Below, piece by piece: positions 54,346-63,196 of a stretch of 64,000 nt of DNA. The notes under the pieces are model-generated. The model searched no databases. It saw nothing but the letters and a program-made list of their open reading frames with translations, and was not told the DNA's origin. Both the position numbers and the translations under genes were made by a program. The stretch spans positions 4,154,001-4,218,000 of the forward strand of contig NZ_CP095078.1 of assembly GCF_022919075.1 (NCBI RefSeq), given 5' to 3'. Source of the DNA: Nocardioides sp. W7. GTDB lineage: Bacteria; Actinomycetota; Actinomycetes; Propionibacteriales; Nocardioidaceae. The number at the start of each line of letters is the position of its first letter. The stretch's first letter is position 1.

Positions 54346-57285
54346 TCAGCAGCCGAAGACGGTGAAGGCCTCAGCCGTCACGAGCAGGTCGGCCCGCTCC
54401 CGCGGATCACGGGTCTCGTCGCCGCCCCAGCGTCGAAGATCGGCGCGAGCGAGCGCGAGCGCCCGTGCCGGCGGCAACCCGCCCCCGACCCAGTGTCGGT
54501 AGAACGCCGCAGTGAACGCGCCGGCGGCCCGGTCCTCCACGGGCCACAGCGGTGCCACGACCCCGGATGCTCCTGCGCGGAGCAGCCAGGTCGGAAAACC
54601 CCTGGCCTCGTCGGGAAGCTCCTCGGCCGAGGCGCCGAGCCAGCAACAGGTCAGAACCACGAACGTCCCGGCCAGCCGGGGCGGGAGTTCGCGCTCCGAG
54701 AGGACTCCCGCCTGATGATCGGCCTCGTTGGTGAGCAGGACCCGGATGCCCTCGCCGTTCAGCTGCCCGTGCGCAGCGACGTGGACGACCTCGACCTGCG
54801 GATCGTCGAGCGCTCCGCGCAGGGCAGCGGCCGTGGCCGCGCGGCGCGTCAGGTGGGTGGCGCCGTAGTAGGCGCTGAGGTCCTCGCCCTCCGCTTCGGC
54901 GCCGGGCAGCGGTGGCCAGGTTCGGCCGTCGAAGTCGCACGGCGTCGGATTGGTGACGGCAACGATCCTCGGTTCGACCCCGGGGCCCGCGGTGCCCACG
55001 GCGGCGAGGTGGATCCGCCCCGAGACCGCCACGCTCACCGACGCCCAGCCCTCAACGTCCAGGAGGGCGGCGGTCACCGGAAGGGAAATCAGACCGCCTC
55101 CCGGCACCAGTCGCAACGCACCCCCGTTGCCCGACGGGAGTGCCGCCCCGACCAGTTCGGCGATCCGGCCCTGGACGTCGGCCACGGCCTCCGCGTCGGG
55201 CACCGGGTGGTCACCACGAACTGCGCGCCCGCCCTCGACAACATCCGTCCAGCCGTCGAGGTCTGCGCGGAGGTCAGCCACCTCGTCCATGGTCAGGTCC
55301 TCGAGCCACGTCACCCGGATCGTCGGGCCGGCGGGGTCGGGCGCGAGGTCGACCCGCATCCCGCTGTCCTGACCCGCCGCGAGATAGGTCAGCTGCTCCC
55401 CCGTGCGCGCGACGAAGTCCAGCAGTGCCACGACGGTGGCGCTCGGCGCAATGGGCCCGATGAGGGCTTCGACGGCCGATCGGGCCTCACGCATCTCAAC
55501 CAGAGCGCCCGCCAGTTGCCCGGAGGTCGATGCCGGGTCGATGCCACCGTCGAGAGGGCTGAGCCGGATGGCGCCGCGCAGGAGCGCACGGACGCGTTCG
55601 GTCGCCACGGCGTACCGGTCAGCCACGGCCTCGTGACCCGTGGCGCGGGCCTGGTGCAGGGCGAACGACTCGTGGCCCAGGTGCCCGGCGGCCTCGATGC
55701 CGGCGCCGCGCTCGAGCAGCTCCACACTCGCGGTCAGGTCGCCGACCCGGGCCGCGCCGATCGCGCCGAGGGTCGCCGCGCCCTGCACCGGGCGCAACCA
55801 GTCGATCCACTCGTGCGACGCGATCGCGCCCAGGACTTCATCGACGGCGGCGAGCGCTCGGTCCGCCGCCCAGGCGGCCAGCGACCAGCGCTCGTCCCGC
55901 ACGGCGATCTCCGCGACGTGCTGCCAGGCCCGCAGGCGCAGCAGGGTCATCTGCTCACGACGAGCCACGCGGAGCGCCAGGCTCAGCGCGAGGTCGAGGT
56001 GGCGGTCGGAGACTTCGTCGTGCAGGGCCCGGCGGTACGCCGTCCGGGCGTGCTCGAGGTCGCGCAGGTCGGCCCACGAGTCGCCACCCGCCTGCCGCGC
56101 GTCGACCAGCCGGTGCAGCTCCAGCGCCCGCTCCAGGTCCGTCACGTCGTGGCTGACGAGATACCGGCAACGAAGGCAGACCGCCAGATTGTGGTCGAGC
56201 GCCTCGGACGCGGCGCCGGACGCAGCCGGACGCACCTCGTGGATCACGTCGATCGCCTCGTCGAGCGCGTCGGTGTCACCCGTGTGGTCGAAGACCGTCT
56301 GCAGTGCGGCGACCAGGCCGGTCACCGCGACGTAGAACTCCATCGTGCCTGCACTGGCCTGCTCCACCGCGCGTCGATAGTGGTCCACCGCGCGATCGGC
56401 CGCGGCGGCATCGCCGCGCAGCGCTGCGTCGTTGACCTCGACCGAACCCAACGCCGCGGCCACCGACGATCGCATCGGATGGTCGTCGGGCAGCAAAGCG
56501 AATCGCACCTCGACGGCCGCGCGGGCAGCCGCGAGTCCGTCATTGATGCTCACCGTCCGCCACCTCTCGGACAAGACACCGAGCAGGGTCAGCTCGACCC
56601 GGATCCGGGTCTGCTCCCACGGGGCACGCAACTCGGCGGGAGCGGACTGCTCGCCTACCGCCAGGACCGCGAGCGCCTCCTCGGCAACGGCGGCGGCGTG
56701 ATCGAAGTCCTCCTGCGATCCGGTCGCCGAGGCGCGCGCGAGGTAGATGTTCGACTCGTTGTTCGCCAGCGCCGCCCTCGTCACCGGATCGAGCACACCG
56801 TTGTGACGGCGGGCGCACAGTGCGATGGCGCTCGACAGAACCGCTGGGTCCCGGTTGCGTTCGTAGTCGGCCAACAGTCCGGCAGTGCTGGAGTTGAGCA
56901 GGTCATGGGTGTACTGGTCCGGGGGCGCGTCGACCGCGGTCACGGCCGCGACCAGCACTGCCACGTCGTCCGTCCCGGTCCGTCTTCGAAGGCGCTCGCC
57001 GCGAGCCACCAGCTCCACGGCGAGGAACGCCCGCCGGTCGGCCCCCGGGGGTGGCGATGCCGTCAGCGCGACCGCTGCGTCGAGTGCGTCGTCGTCCTGG
57101 GCACCCTGCGCACGGGCCACCCGCACCTGCGCGCTCAGGAGTACGCCGGAAGCCGGGCTCAGCACGCCGCGTCGCACATCGGCGTCGACCGCCGCCACGA
57201 ACGCTCGCCATGCCTCCGCGCCACCAGCGGCGAAGTAGTCGGTCGCGGCCGCAGCGGTCGCAGACGAGTGCGGGGGTGCGTACAT
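54346..57285 (-). CDS. TPR-rich protein with C-terminal CHAT (caspase-like) protease domain
   Basis: 979 residues from ATG at 57285 with GAGG 8 nt upstream. Residues about 20-650 are helical with TPR-like degenerate repeats (SNIYLARASATGSQEDFDHA, LDEAIDVIHEVRPAASGAAS, DLERALELHRLVDARQ). The CHAT domain occupies about 690-979: His839 in VVHVAAHGQLN and Cys880/881 in VVLTCCWLGASA, followed by LLRAGASGVVAPLWPVED, so the catalytic dyad is intact. CHAT domains are caspase-related peptidases; some cleave partner proteins in conflict systems, others act in separase or signalling roles. It is divergent from a 4-5 gene operon across 152 bp, so joint control is likely. No signal peptide. Confidence 0.88.
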   Translation of the reverse strand: MYAPPHSSATAAAATDYFAAGGAEAWRAFVAAVDADVRRGVLSPASGVLLSAQVRVARAQGAQDDDALDAAVALTASPPPGADRRAFLAVELVARGERLRRRTGTDDVAVLVAAVTAVDAPPDQYTHDLLNSSTAGLLADYERNRDPAVLSSAIALCARRHNGVLDPVTRAALANNESNIYLARASATGSQEDFDHAAAVAEEALAVLAVGEQSAPAELRAPWEQTRIRVELTLLGVLSERWRTVSINDGLAAARAAVEVRFALLPDDHPMRSSVAAALGSVEVNDAALRGDAAAADRAVDHYRRAVEQASAGTMEFYVAVTGLVAALQTVFDHTGDTDALDEAIDVIHEVRPAASGAASEALDHNLAVCLRCRYLVSHDVTDLERALELHRLVDARQAGGDSWADLRDLEHARTAYRRALHDEVSDRHLDLALSLALRVARREQMTLLRLRAWQHVAEIAVRDERWSLAAWAADRALAAVDEVLGAIASHEWIDWLRPVQGAATLGAIGAARVGDLTASVELLERGAGIEAAGHLGHESFALHQARATGHEAVADRYAVATERVRALLRGAIRLSPLDGGIDPASTSGQLAGALVEMREARSAVEALIGPIAPSATVVALLDFVARTGEQLTYLAAGQDSGMRVDLAPDPAGPTIRVTWLEDLTMDEVADLRADLDGWTDVVEGGRAVRGDHPVPDAEAVADVQGRIAELVGAALPSGNGGALRLVPGGGLISLPVTAALLDVEGWASVSVAVSGRIHLAAVGTAGPGVEPRIVAVTNPTPCDFDGRTWPPLPGAEAEGEDLSAYYGATHLTRRAATAAALRGALDDPQVEVVHVAAHGQLNGEGIRVLLTNEADHQAGVLSERELPPRLAGTFVVLTCCWLGASAEELPDEARGFPTWLLRAGASGVVAPLWPVEDRAAGAFTAAFYRHWVGGGLPPARALALARADLRRWGGDETRDPRERADLLVTAEAFTVFGC

Positions 57286-57437
57286 CAACGGACCTCGCGT
57301 GTGTCGTCGGCGGCGGCAGATGCCGATGTCGGCGGAAGTCATCTTGCCGTGACGAACAGCCACCCCGCAGGGGAACGGGCGCGAAGCCCTCCCGAAACGC
57401 CCACCTCCACACCCTGCATTCCCCCTAGGATCCGCAT
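57286..57437. promoter_or_regulatory. Divergent promoter region of CHAT gene and unknown operon
   Basis: 152 bp between two divergent starts. On the plus strand TAGGAT (57426-57431) ends 6 nt before the GTG at 57438, suggesting a leaderless transcript. I saw no obvious operator palindrome. Confidence 0.5.
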
Positions 57438-59177
57438 GTGTCTGTCGACCGCGTGCCCGAATCCCAGCCCGGGGTGGACGACCCGCCCACGCCCGGCGCC
57501 TCGGGTGTCGACGGCTTCCGACTGGGCCGTGCCCTGCGCCTCGCGGCCCCCGGACTGCCACGGCAGGAGGCGCAGCAGGTGCTCGACCGGTTGCAGCAGC
57601 TGGAGAGCAACGAGCACCGCACGGACAGTGCGGCTCTGTCCCCCGAGGAGCGACGCAGCCTCTGGTCGCTCCGGGCGGCGCTCGCCGGGCGGCCCGAGCC
57701 AACGCCCGAGCAGTGGGCCCAGGTCCTGCGCCACTGGACCTGGCTGATCGACCACGCACCGGAACCGACCGGCCCGGGGACCAGTGCCGACCTGCTCCGA
57801 ACCACCCGGGCCAATCCGGGAGACTCGGCCCCGATCGAGCGGGCAGTGCGCGCCCAGGCTGAGACGGTCGGCGTACCCGACGCCGACGTCGACGCGGCGG
57901 TCGGCCTGCTCACCCAACTGATCCGCCTGGACCAGCGCCCGCCCAGCCTGCGCGACTCGACCCGCGCAGCCCACGCCCTGGCGCCGACCGCAGGCCTGCC
58001 GCGCGAACTCGTTGACCTGCACACGGATGCGGCAGCCGCACGGCTGGCGATGCTGACCGCCACCCTCAGCCATGCGCACCTCGACGACCTCGAGACTGGA
58101 GGCCCCGACCTGGCGTCGGCGGAGGACCAGGCAGGCGCGGCGCCCCGCCTCGCCGGACCAGCCGATGCGCCCCACATCGTCGTGGCGGCGCCCGAGCTGG
58201 CGGCCCTCAACCTGGACATCCTCGACCGCGCCGACGGGCGCGAGATCGACCGACTCCGGGTCGGCTCGGCCCCGGATCCCCACAGCCTGTTCGGCGCCGC
58301 CGTCGCCCACTGGCTGCACCGCTCGGCAGAGCGACCGACTCGACGTGACCGGCGTGACGCGCGCACCTCCCAGCGTCTCGACGAAGCCCGACGCCTGCTG
58401 AAGCCCTCCGACTTCCCGAAGCAGTCCTCCAGCACCGTCGACGACGCGTACGCCGAACTCGACCGGGGTCACCGCTCGGCCATGTACGCCATGCAGATCG
58501 CCAACCGCGCCGAGGCATTGCCGCTGGACGTCTACACCACGGTGCAGCACGGAACGATGTCCGAGGCCCATGTGACAGCTGGATTCAACTACTTGCGGGG
58601 ACTGCTGACTTCCCGCACGCTCAGCGGCATGTCGGCCCGACCCGCGACCCTGTTGACGGCGATCCGCCAGGTCACCCGGCACATGGAGCGCACCGCGCCC
58701 GAACGCTGGGGCGGTCACGAACGCGGTCGCACGGATCGCCGGGCCCACATGGGAGCGGTGTGCCTGGTGGCTCTCCAGGAGATCGACCGCGCCCGCCTCA
58801 CGGCCGACCGCGAGGTCGCCGACCTCCTGTCCGACCTGCGCCCGACCGTCGACATCGCCACCGTCGGCGCCCTCGCGTCGTGGATGCGTCGCGAACGACT
58901 GCAGACCAGCGATCGCAACGCGCGGGTACCGCGGTCGGATGTGTGGCACGCCAGCGTCCAGCGGGCGGTCGTCCATCTGACGGCCTGCGGTGGCCGCATC
59001 GCTGCGGATCCCGACGCGGGCGCGTGCGCTCTCGACGCCGCGGCGACGCTCGACCAACTCGCCGGGCTTCTCGACGAGCTCGGTCCGCAACAGCCGGAGC
59101 ACGACCTCGCACCGTCGATCGACCGACTCGGCGAGGTCAGCGCTCGACTTCGCGCGCGAGCCGTGACCACCCCATGA
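57438..59177 (+). CDS. Unrecognised 579-residue protein, first gene of the operon
   Basis: 579 residues from GTG at 57438; the ATG two bases earlier is out of frame. It is soluble, almost wholly helical, with no signal peptide or membrane helix. Blocks that look conserved: LWSLRAALAGRPEPTPEQW, TLSHAHLDDLETGG, HRSAMYAMQIANRAEALPL, HVTAGFNYLRGLLTSRTLSG and ERWGGHERGRTDRRAHMGAV. No Walker, HExxH or nuclease motif is visible. Its stop overlaps the next start (ATGA). Its position opposite the CHAT gene makes it a candidate protease partner or substrate. Function not known. Confidence 0.7.
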   Translation: MSVDRVPESQPGVDDPPTPGASGVDGFRLGRALRLAAPGLPRQEAQQVLDRLQQLESNEHRTDSAALSPEERRSLWSLRAALAGRPEPTPEQWAQVLRHWTWLIDHAPEPTGPGTSADLLRTTRANPGDSAPIERAVRAQAETVGVPDADVDAAVGLLTQLIRLDQRPPSLRDSTRAAHALAPTAGLPRELVDLHTDAAAARLAMLTATLSHAHLDDLETGGPDLASAEDQAGAAPRLAGPADAPHIVVAAPELAALNLDILDRADGREIDRLRVGSAPDPHSLFGAAVAHWLHRSAERPTRRDRRDARTSQRLDEARRLLKPSDFPKQSSSTVDDAYAELDRGHRSAMYAMQIANRAEALPLDVYTTVQHGTMSEAHVTAGFNYLRGLLTSRTLSGMSARPATLLTAIRQVTRHMERTAPERWGGHERGRTDRRAHMGAVCLVALQEIDRARLTADREVADLLSDLRPTVDIATVGALASWMRRERLQTSDRNARVPRSDVWHASVQRAVVHLTACGGRIAADPDAGACALDAAATLDQLAGLLDELGPQQPEHDLAPSIDRLGEVSARLRARAVTTP

Positions 59178-60862
59178 CGACGATCGAGTTGCGGGGTGCA
59201 CCACCGGGCGGAGCCGTCGCGTGGTGGCGGGCGCGCGAGCACTCCGCAGGTCCGGCCGGCGCGGTCACGATTCGCCTGTCCCAGACGGTCATCGTGCGCC
59301 TGGATCGCGCCGATCCCACCGTGCTCCTTGATCTCGAAGGGATCGCCGTCGCTGCGGACCTGGAACCTCGGGTCCGGGCGCTGGCGGCAGCCCTGTGGGG
59401 AAGCGATGTCGCTGCCACTGCCGGCGAGATCGCCTCGGTCGAGGACTCCGGCGAGAATCCGCTCCGTTCCTCGCTCCTGGAGTTGGTGGGCCTTGCCGCC
59501 GTCGTGGAGGGCAGCCTTCCGGCCCTGTGCTCGATCGACGTCGCCCGGCACGCCGACCTGGTCGCCGGCCAGTGCACCGACGCGGACCTGCGCGCCCTCG
59601 TGCGCTCGTTCGGGACCATGCACGCAGCGCGTGCAGCCCACGCCTGGGACCAATTGCCGTCGTCCGACGCTCTCGACCTGAACCCGGCCCAGGCCGCGCT
59701 GCTCGCAGACATCGGCCGGTGGATCGACGCCCAGATCGGCGGCGAGCGCGGCGCCTTCACGGCACCTTTTCCACAGCAAGCGGTGCCCACGAACACGACC
59801 CTTGACTGGTTGCTCCGAGGCGATCAGGTCGGCGTGCGGCGGGGACGGGGCTCGCGGCAGCACCCGGTGACCCTGGACGGCGAGCACCTCGGCTTCGTCG
59901 TGTCCGACTGCGTGCTCGAGCAGCGCAATGAGATCGCCACCATCACCGGAGGATGGCAGCCGCCCGACGGCTCCGCCTCACCGCCTCCCGTCGCCTGGGT
60001 GCGCGCGTTCACGCCGACGGGAGCGCTGATCTACGCAAGCCGGTGCGACTTCTCCGCTGACACGTTCGCTGCCGAGTTGGTGGTGGCAGGCGAGATCGAC
60101 GAGGGCTTCGTCCTCGACCTGACGACAGACCTGATGGCCGACCCGTGGTCCGGTGCCGGTGGCAACGCCAATCGCGCCCGGACGCTCGCTGCGGCCGCGG
60201 CCAATCTCCAGACCACCGCCGTCGACTCCGAGGAGTGGTCGGTCGTCGGCGCCCTCTGGGAGCGCAGTGCCACGCTCTGGGGAGCCGCCGGCGACCAGGC
60301 TCGGCGCACGCTCGCCCTGGTCCACGGGCTGCGGGCCTATCGCGCGGCCGGCCCCCGCTACGCCGTCCGGATGGAGTCCCTCGAACACGCCGCGACGCTC
60401 GCCCTGACCCGTCTCGACCCGCGCTGGTCCCCGCCGGACCCGACGACGGCCGCCAGTGCCGATCCCCGCCACCTCCAGCGACTGCTCGCCACATCAGAGC
60501 TGGCCCCGGCCATCGACCAGTGGGTGCGTCAGCAGCTTGAGGGCATCACGGCGACCGTCCGTGAGTCCGCCGACGCGAACTCCGACCACCGCGACCTGGT
60601 CCGGCGCATTGAAGTCCTCGAACGGGCCACGGCGGCCGCAGGGGTCGGGCCGGCCCGGATGAACGCCCGCGTCGCCCTGGCTCGGTGGGCTGCCAGGGCC
60701 GGCCGCCGGCGGATGGCACTGCTCGTTCTGTACCCCCTCGTCATCCGCTACGACGAGCTCGACACCGTCGGACGACGTGAGTTCGCCGAGACGCAGGCGC
60801 TCCTGATCGGTCCGGTGAGCGAACCCGACCCGGACGACCCGGACGACGGTGGGACGACATGA
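59174..60862 (+). CDS. Unrecognised 562-residue protein, second gene of the operon
   Basis: 562 residues, overlapping both neighbours by 4 nt (ATGA). The N-terminal half (1-330) mixes strands and helices (VTIRLSQTVIVRLDRADPTV, LGFVVSDCVLEQRNEIATI, LIYASRCDFSADTFAAELVV). The C-terminal half is helical, TPR-like (WSVVGALWERSATLWGAAGD, LVHGLRAYRAAGPRYAVRME). The tail is acidic (SEPDPDDPDDGGTT). No catalytic motif is evident. The layout suggests a scaffold or effector that interacts with its neighbours. Function not known. Confidence 0.7.
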   Translation: MTTIELRGAPPGGAVAWWRAREHSAGPAGAVTIRLSQTVIVRLDRADPTVLLDLEGIAVAADLEPRVRALAAALWGSDVAATAGEIASVEDSGENPLRSSLLELVGLAAVVEGSLPALCSIDVARHADLVAGQCTDADLRALVRSFGTMHAARAAHAWDQLPSSDALDLNPAQAALLADIGRWIDAQIGGERGAFTAPFPQQAVPTNTTLDWLLRGDQVGVRRGRGSRQHPVTLDGEHLGFVVSDCVLEQRNEIATITGGWQPPDGSASPPPVAWVRAFTPTGALIYASRCDFSADTFAAELVVAGEIDEGFVLDLTTDLMADPWSGAGGNANRARTLAAAAANLQTTAVDSEEWSVVGALWERSATLWGAAGDQARRTLALVHGLRAYRAAGPRYAVRMESLEHAATLALTRLDPRWSPPDPTTAASADPRHLQRLLATSELAPAIDQWVRQQLEGITATVRESADANSDHRDLVRRIEVLERATAAAGVGPARMNARVALARWAARAGRRRMALLVLYPLVIRYDELDTVGRREFAETQALLIGPVSEPDPDDPDDGGTT

Positions 60863-61800
60863 CCTCCCCCAGCACTCACGTCGCTGCCGATCGCCTCGTC
60901 ACCCAGGCGCGGTCCCAGCTGGGCCTGTCCGACGGTGACCTTCGCGTGCTCGTGTCCGCCGCTCCGGGTTCGCGCTCCGGCGAGGACGATCGCCACTACC
61001 AGGCGCTCGCGAGTCTGGCTGACACCGTGCTCGAGCGCCGCCGCTACACCGAACAGGTCGTCAACGGCTTCTACACGAGCGCCCGACGGGGTGAGCGCGG
61101 TGAGGCGACCTTCGAAGGTGGCGTTGCGGCCCTGGACCTGCACGGCTATCCGAGCGAGGTGGTCGCGGCGTTGCCGAGTGAGGTCACCTCCCGGTTCCTG
61201 GGCCTCGGGAACGTCTGGGAAGGCCTCCCCTCACCGACAGGAATGAGGGTGGTCGACGTGGGCTGTGGTGCCGGGCTCGACCTGGCCGTCGGCGACGTGC
61301 TCGCTGGGAACGGCGTCGCCCTGGTCGGGGTCGACAAGAGGCCGGACCTGTTGCGGATCGCCGCCGCTGCCTGTCCCGACGCATCGCTGGTGGTCGGGGA
61401 CGTCTTCTCCCCGCCGTTCACCGAGGGTGCGTTCGACGTCGTACTGGCGAACGGCCTACCTCCCCTGCAACGCCCGGTCTCGCTGGCCGCGACGGCTGCG
61501 ACGCTGTGCTCACTCGCCGCACCCGGCGGCATCGTGTCGGCGACCGTCATCGTTGCCTCACCGCTCCTGATCCAGGACCTCGAGCACCGCTTCCCCGCCG
61601 ATGAACCAGCCTTCGTGCGGGGCCTGGCGACACTGATGTCGGGCAAGCCGACCGACCATGACGTGGCGACGGCCTTCACCGGCACCGGCACCATTGTCGG
61701 GCTGCTCCACGGGAGCAACCCGTACCTCGACGAGTCCACCCGACGGCTCACAGCGATGGTCCACGTGACGGCCCACGCATCCCGAGGAGCTCAGCCATGA
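60859..61800 (+). CDS. Class I SAM-dependent methyltransferase
   Basis: 313 residues, ATGA overlaps at both ends. The Rossmann motifs are VVDVGCGAGLDLAVG near residue 130, an acidic ribose contact in LVGVDKRPDLL and a motif-II/III region FDVVLANGLPPLQ. The LANGLPPLQ segment replaces the usual NPPY-like motif of DNA amino-methyltransferases, so a nucleic-acid target is less likely than a small molecule or protein. The N-terminal 120 residues are helical and specific to this protein. Confidence 0.83.
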   Translation: MTSPSTHVAADRLVTQARSQLGLSDGDLRVLVSAAPGSRSGEDDRHYQALASLADTVLERRRYTEQVVNGFYTSARRGERGEATFEGGVAALDLHGYPSEVVAALPSEVTSRFLGLGNVWEGLPSPTGMRVVDVGCGAGLDLAVGDVLAGNGVALVGVDKRPDLLRIAAAACPDASLVVGDVFSPPFTEGAFDVVLANGLPPLQRPVSLAATAATLCSLAAPGGIVSATVIVASPLLIQDLEHRFPADEPAFVRGLATLMSGKPTDHDVATAFTGTGTIVGLLHGSNPYLDESTRRLTAMVHVTAHASRGAQP

Positions 61801-62786
61801 TTTCGTTGGTGCCTGTCGAATCACCATCGATGTGGAGGCCGGAGGACTTCGCCGACGACTCCACCTGGTCCTTCGACCTCGACGACGATGCGCGTCAGGC
61901 CCTGGTCGAGCACGGTCGCGGCGCCGAGGTCGGCATCCTCGGCGAACGGATCGCCGATCAGTCGCGCCGGTGGTCGGACCTGCTGACCTCTGGCCCCGGC
62001 TTCGTTCGCCTGCGCGGCTTCCCCGTCGAGGTCCTCGACGCGGACGAGATCGAGCGCGCCTACCTGGGTCTCGCGTCGTTGCTCGGCACGCCCGTGGGCC
62101 AGGACCGGAACGACAACCTGATCACCCACATCCGCGACGAGCGCAAGCCACCCGGACCGGCCGTCCGGAAGTACCAGACGACCCAGAGCCAGGACTTCCA
62201 CAGCGACGCCTCCGATGTCGTCGGCCTGTTGTGCCTTCGACCGTCCCGATCCGGCGGCCGATCGATGATCGTCAGCGCGCACGCCGTCTACAACGAGATG
62301 CTTCGCCGCGCACCCGATCTCGTCGCCGTCATGTACGAGACGATGCCCTGGAGCCGACACACCGAACAGCGCCCCGGAGAGCCGGCGTACTTCGAGCTGG
62401 CCCCCATCACCGAGGTCGACGGGATGCCCCGGATCTCGATGATCGGGTGGTACATCCGCCAGTCGCAGCATCACCCGACAGCGCCACGGCTCACGGCTGA
62501 CCAACGCGCAGCCATCGACCTTGCCGAAGAGGTCACGAACAGTCCCGACCTCCGCATCACCATGGAGTTCCGCCCCGGAGACATCCAGCTGCTCAACAAC
62601 ACGACCGTCCTGCACGCACGCGAGTCGTACGTCGATGACCTTGCACCGGAGCTGCGACGCCACCTGCTCCGGGCGTGGGTGAGGCTGGAGAAGCCGGTCG
62701 CGAACGAAGTCCTTCGCGGACGTCCCGCCGCCGTAGCGTCGAGTCTCAGGACTTCGGTAACACGAGATGTCTCAGGACATCGGTAA
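61797..62786 (+). CDS. TauD/TfdA-like Fe(II)/2-oxoglutarate dioxygenase, C-terminus altered by IS remnant
   Basis: 329 residues, ATGA overlap with the methyltransferase gene. The iron triad is intact: His135 and Asp137 in DFHSDASD, distal His273 in TVLHARESYVD; the 2-oxoglutarate Arg lies in RRHLLRAWVR. Family context (GFVRLRGFPVEVLDADEI; FRPGDIQLLNNTT) matches. The last residues (SSLRTSVTRDVSGHR) are encoded by an IS end. Without the insertion the frame would read RGRPAAVEPA then TGA. It hydroxylates an unknown substrate; methyltransferase plus hydroxylase suggests a modification pathway. Confidence 0.87.
   Translation: MISLVPVESPSMWRPEDFADDSTWSFDLDDDARQALVEHGRGAEVGILGERIADQSRRWSDLLTSGPGFVRLRGFPVEVLDADEIERAYLGLASLLGTPVGQDRNDNLITHIRDERKPPGPAVRKYQTTQSQDFHSDASDVVGLLCLRPSRSGGRSMIVSAHAVYNEMLRRAPDLVAVMYETMPWSRHTEQRPGEPAYFELAPITEVDGMPRISMIGWYIRQSQHHPTAPRLTADQRAAIDLAEEVTNSPDLRITMEFRPGDIQLLNNTTVLHARESYVDDLAPELRRHLLRAWVRLEKPVANEVLRGRPAAVASSLRTSVTRDVSGHR
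62724..62734. repeat. 11-bp direct repeat flanking the IS481-type remnant, left
   Basis: CCCGCCGCCGT, identical to 63177-63187. It lies inside the dioxygenase gene and looks like a target duplication. Confidence 0.55.
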
Positions 62787-63176
62787 CACCTGACCCGGTG
62801 ATCGTTCACGATGAGCGATGGCCAGAGATGGGGTTCCGGTGGGACCGGAGTTCGCTGCGCTTGTCGCCAGGGTTGCTGGTGGTGAGCGGGTCGACGTGCG
62901 GGCGCGACCAACCAGCCCCGTGGCCGGTGCAGATCATCACCGCGAAGGTCAGCGCCCGCGGCTGCATCGCATTGACAAGCACCTCTTCGGCGTCGGGCGC
63001 CGCCACTGCGGACGCGTCGGACCGTCATCCGCCAGCACCGCCAGGTCACCGTGTTCAGCACCAACCAACTCATCGCCGAAGTCACCCTCAGCGGCCAACG
63101 CGGCTACCAACGCCGCACCAACACCAAGCCACCCGCCGACGCCGTAGTGTCACCGATGTCCTGAGACATCACACGG
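62735..63176. mobile_element. Shrunken IS481-type element (MITE-like remnant)
   Basis: 442 bp with inverted ends (GATGTCTCAGGACATCGGT at right in reverse; ATGTCTCAGGACATCGGTAA at left). The left end also has a second, diverged copy (CTCAGGACTTCGGTAACA, about 62744-62761). Inside are only broken pieces of an IS481 transposase: KVSARGCIAL, HLFGVGRRHCG, then in another frame IRQHRQVTVFSTNQLIAEV and a stop at 63162-63164. The catalytic DDE part is gone. It cannot move by itself. Confidence 0.8.
62985..63164 (+). pseudogene. C-terminal fragment of an IS481-family transposase
   Basis: About 60 codons, with at least one frameshift around 63008. The parts HLFGVGRRHCG and VTVFSTNQLIAEVTLSGQRG match the C-terminal core of IS481 transposases. 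There is no start codon and no catalytic site. Confidence 0.7.
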
Positions 63177-63187
63177 CCCGCCGCCGT
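63177..63187. repeat. 11-bp direct repeat flanking the IS481-type remnant, right
   Basis: CCCGCCGCCGT, partner of 62724-62734. The bases after it read on as VEPA and a TGA that overlaps the next ATG. Confidence 0.55.
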
Positions 63188-63196
63188 CGAGCCCGC

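Noticed and set aside
53719-57747. Very long plus-strand open frame (about 1340 codons) antisense to the CHAT gene
   Set aside because: In GC-rich DNA the frame opposite a real gene often stays open. Its translation is Arg/Gly/His-rich without domains, whereas the minus strand encodes an intact CHAT domain.
60859-61800. DNA adenine methyltransferase, suggesting a restriction-modification system
   Set aside because: The NPPY/DPPY-type motif is absent (LANGLPPLQ instead) and there is no restriction nuclease gene in the operon.
62818-63147. 109-codon plus-strand ORF within the IS481-type remnant
   Set aside because: It crosses frames of a broken transposase; only the fragments in other frames match the family.
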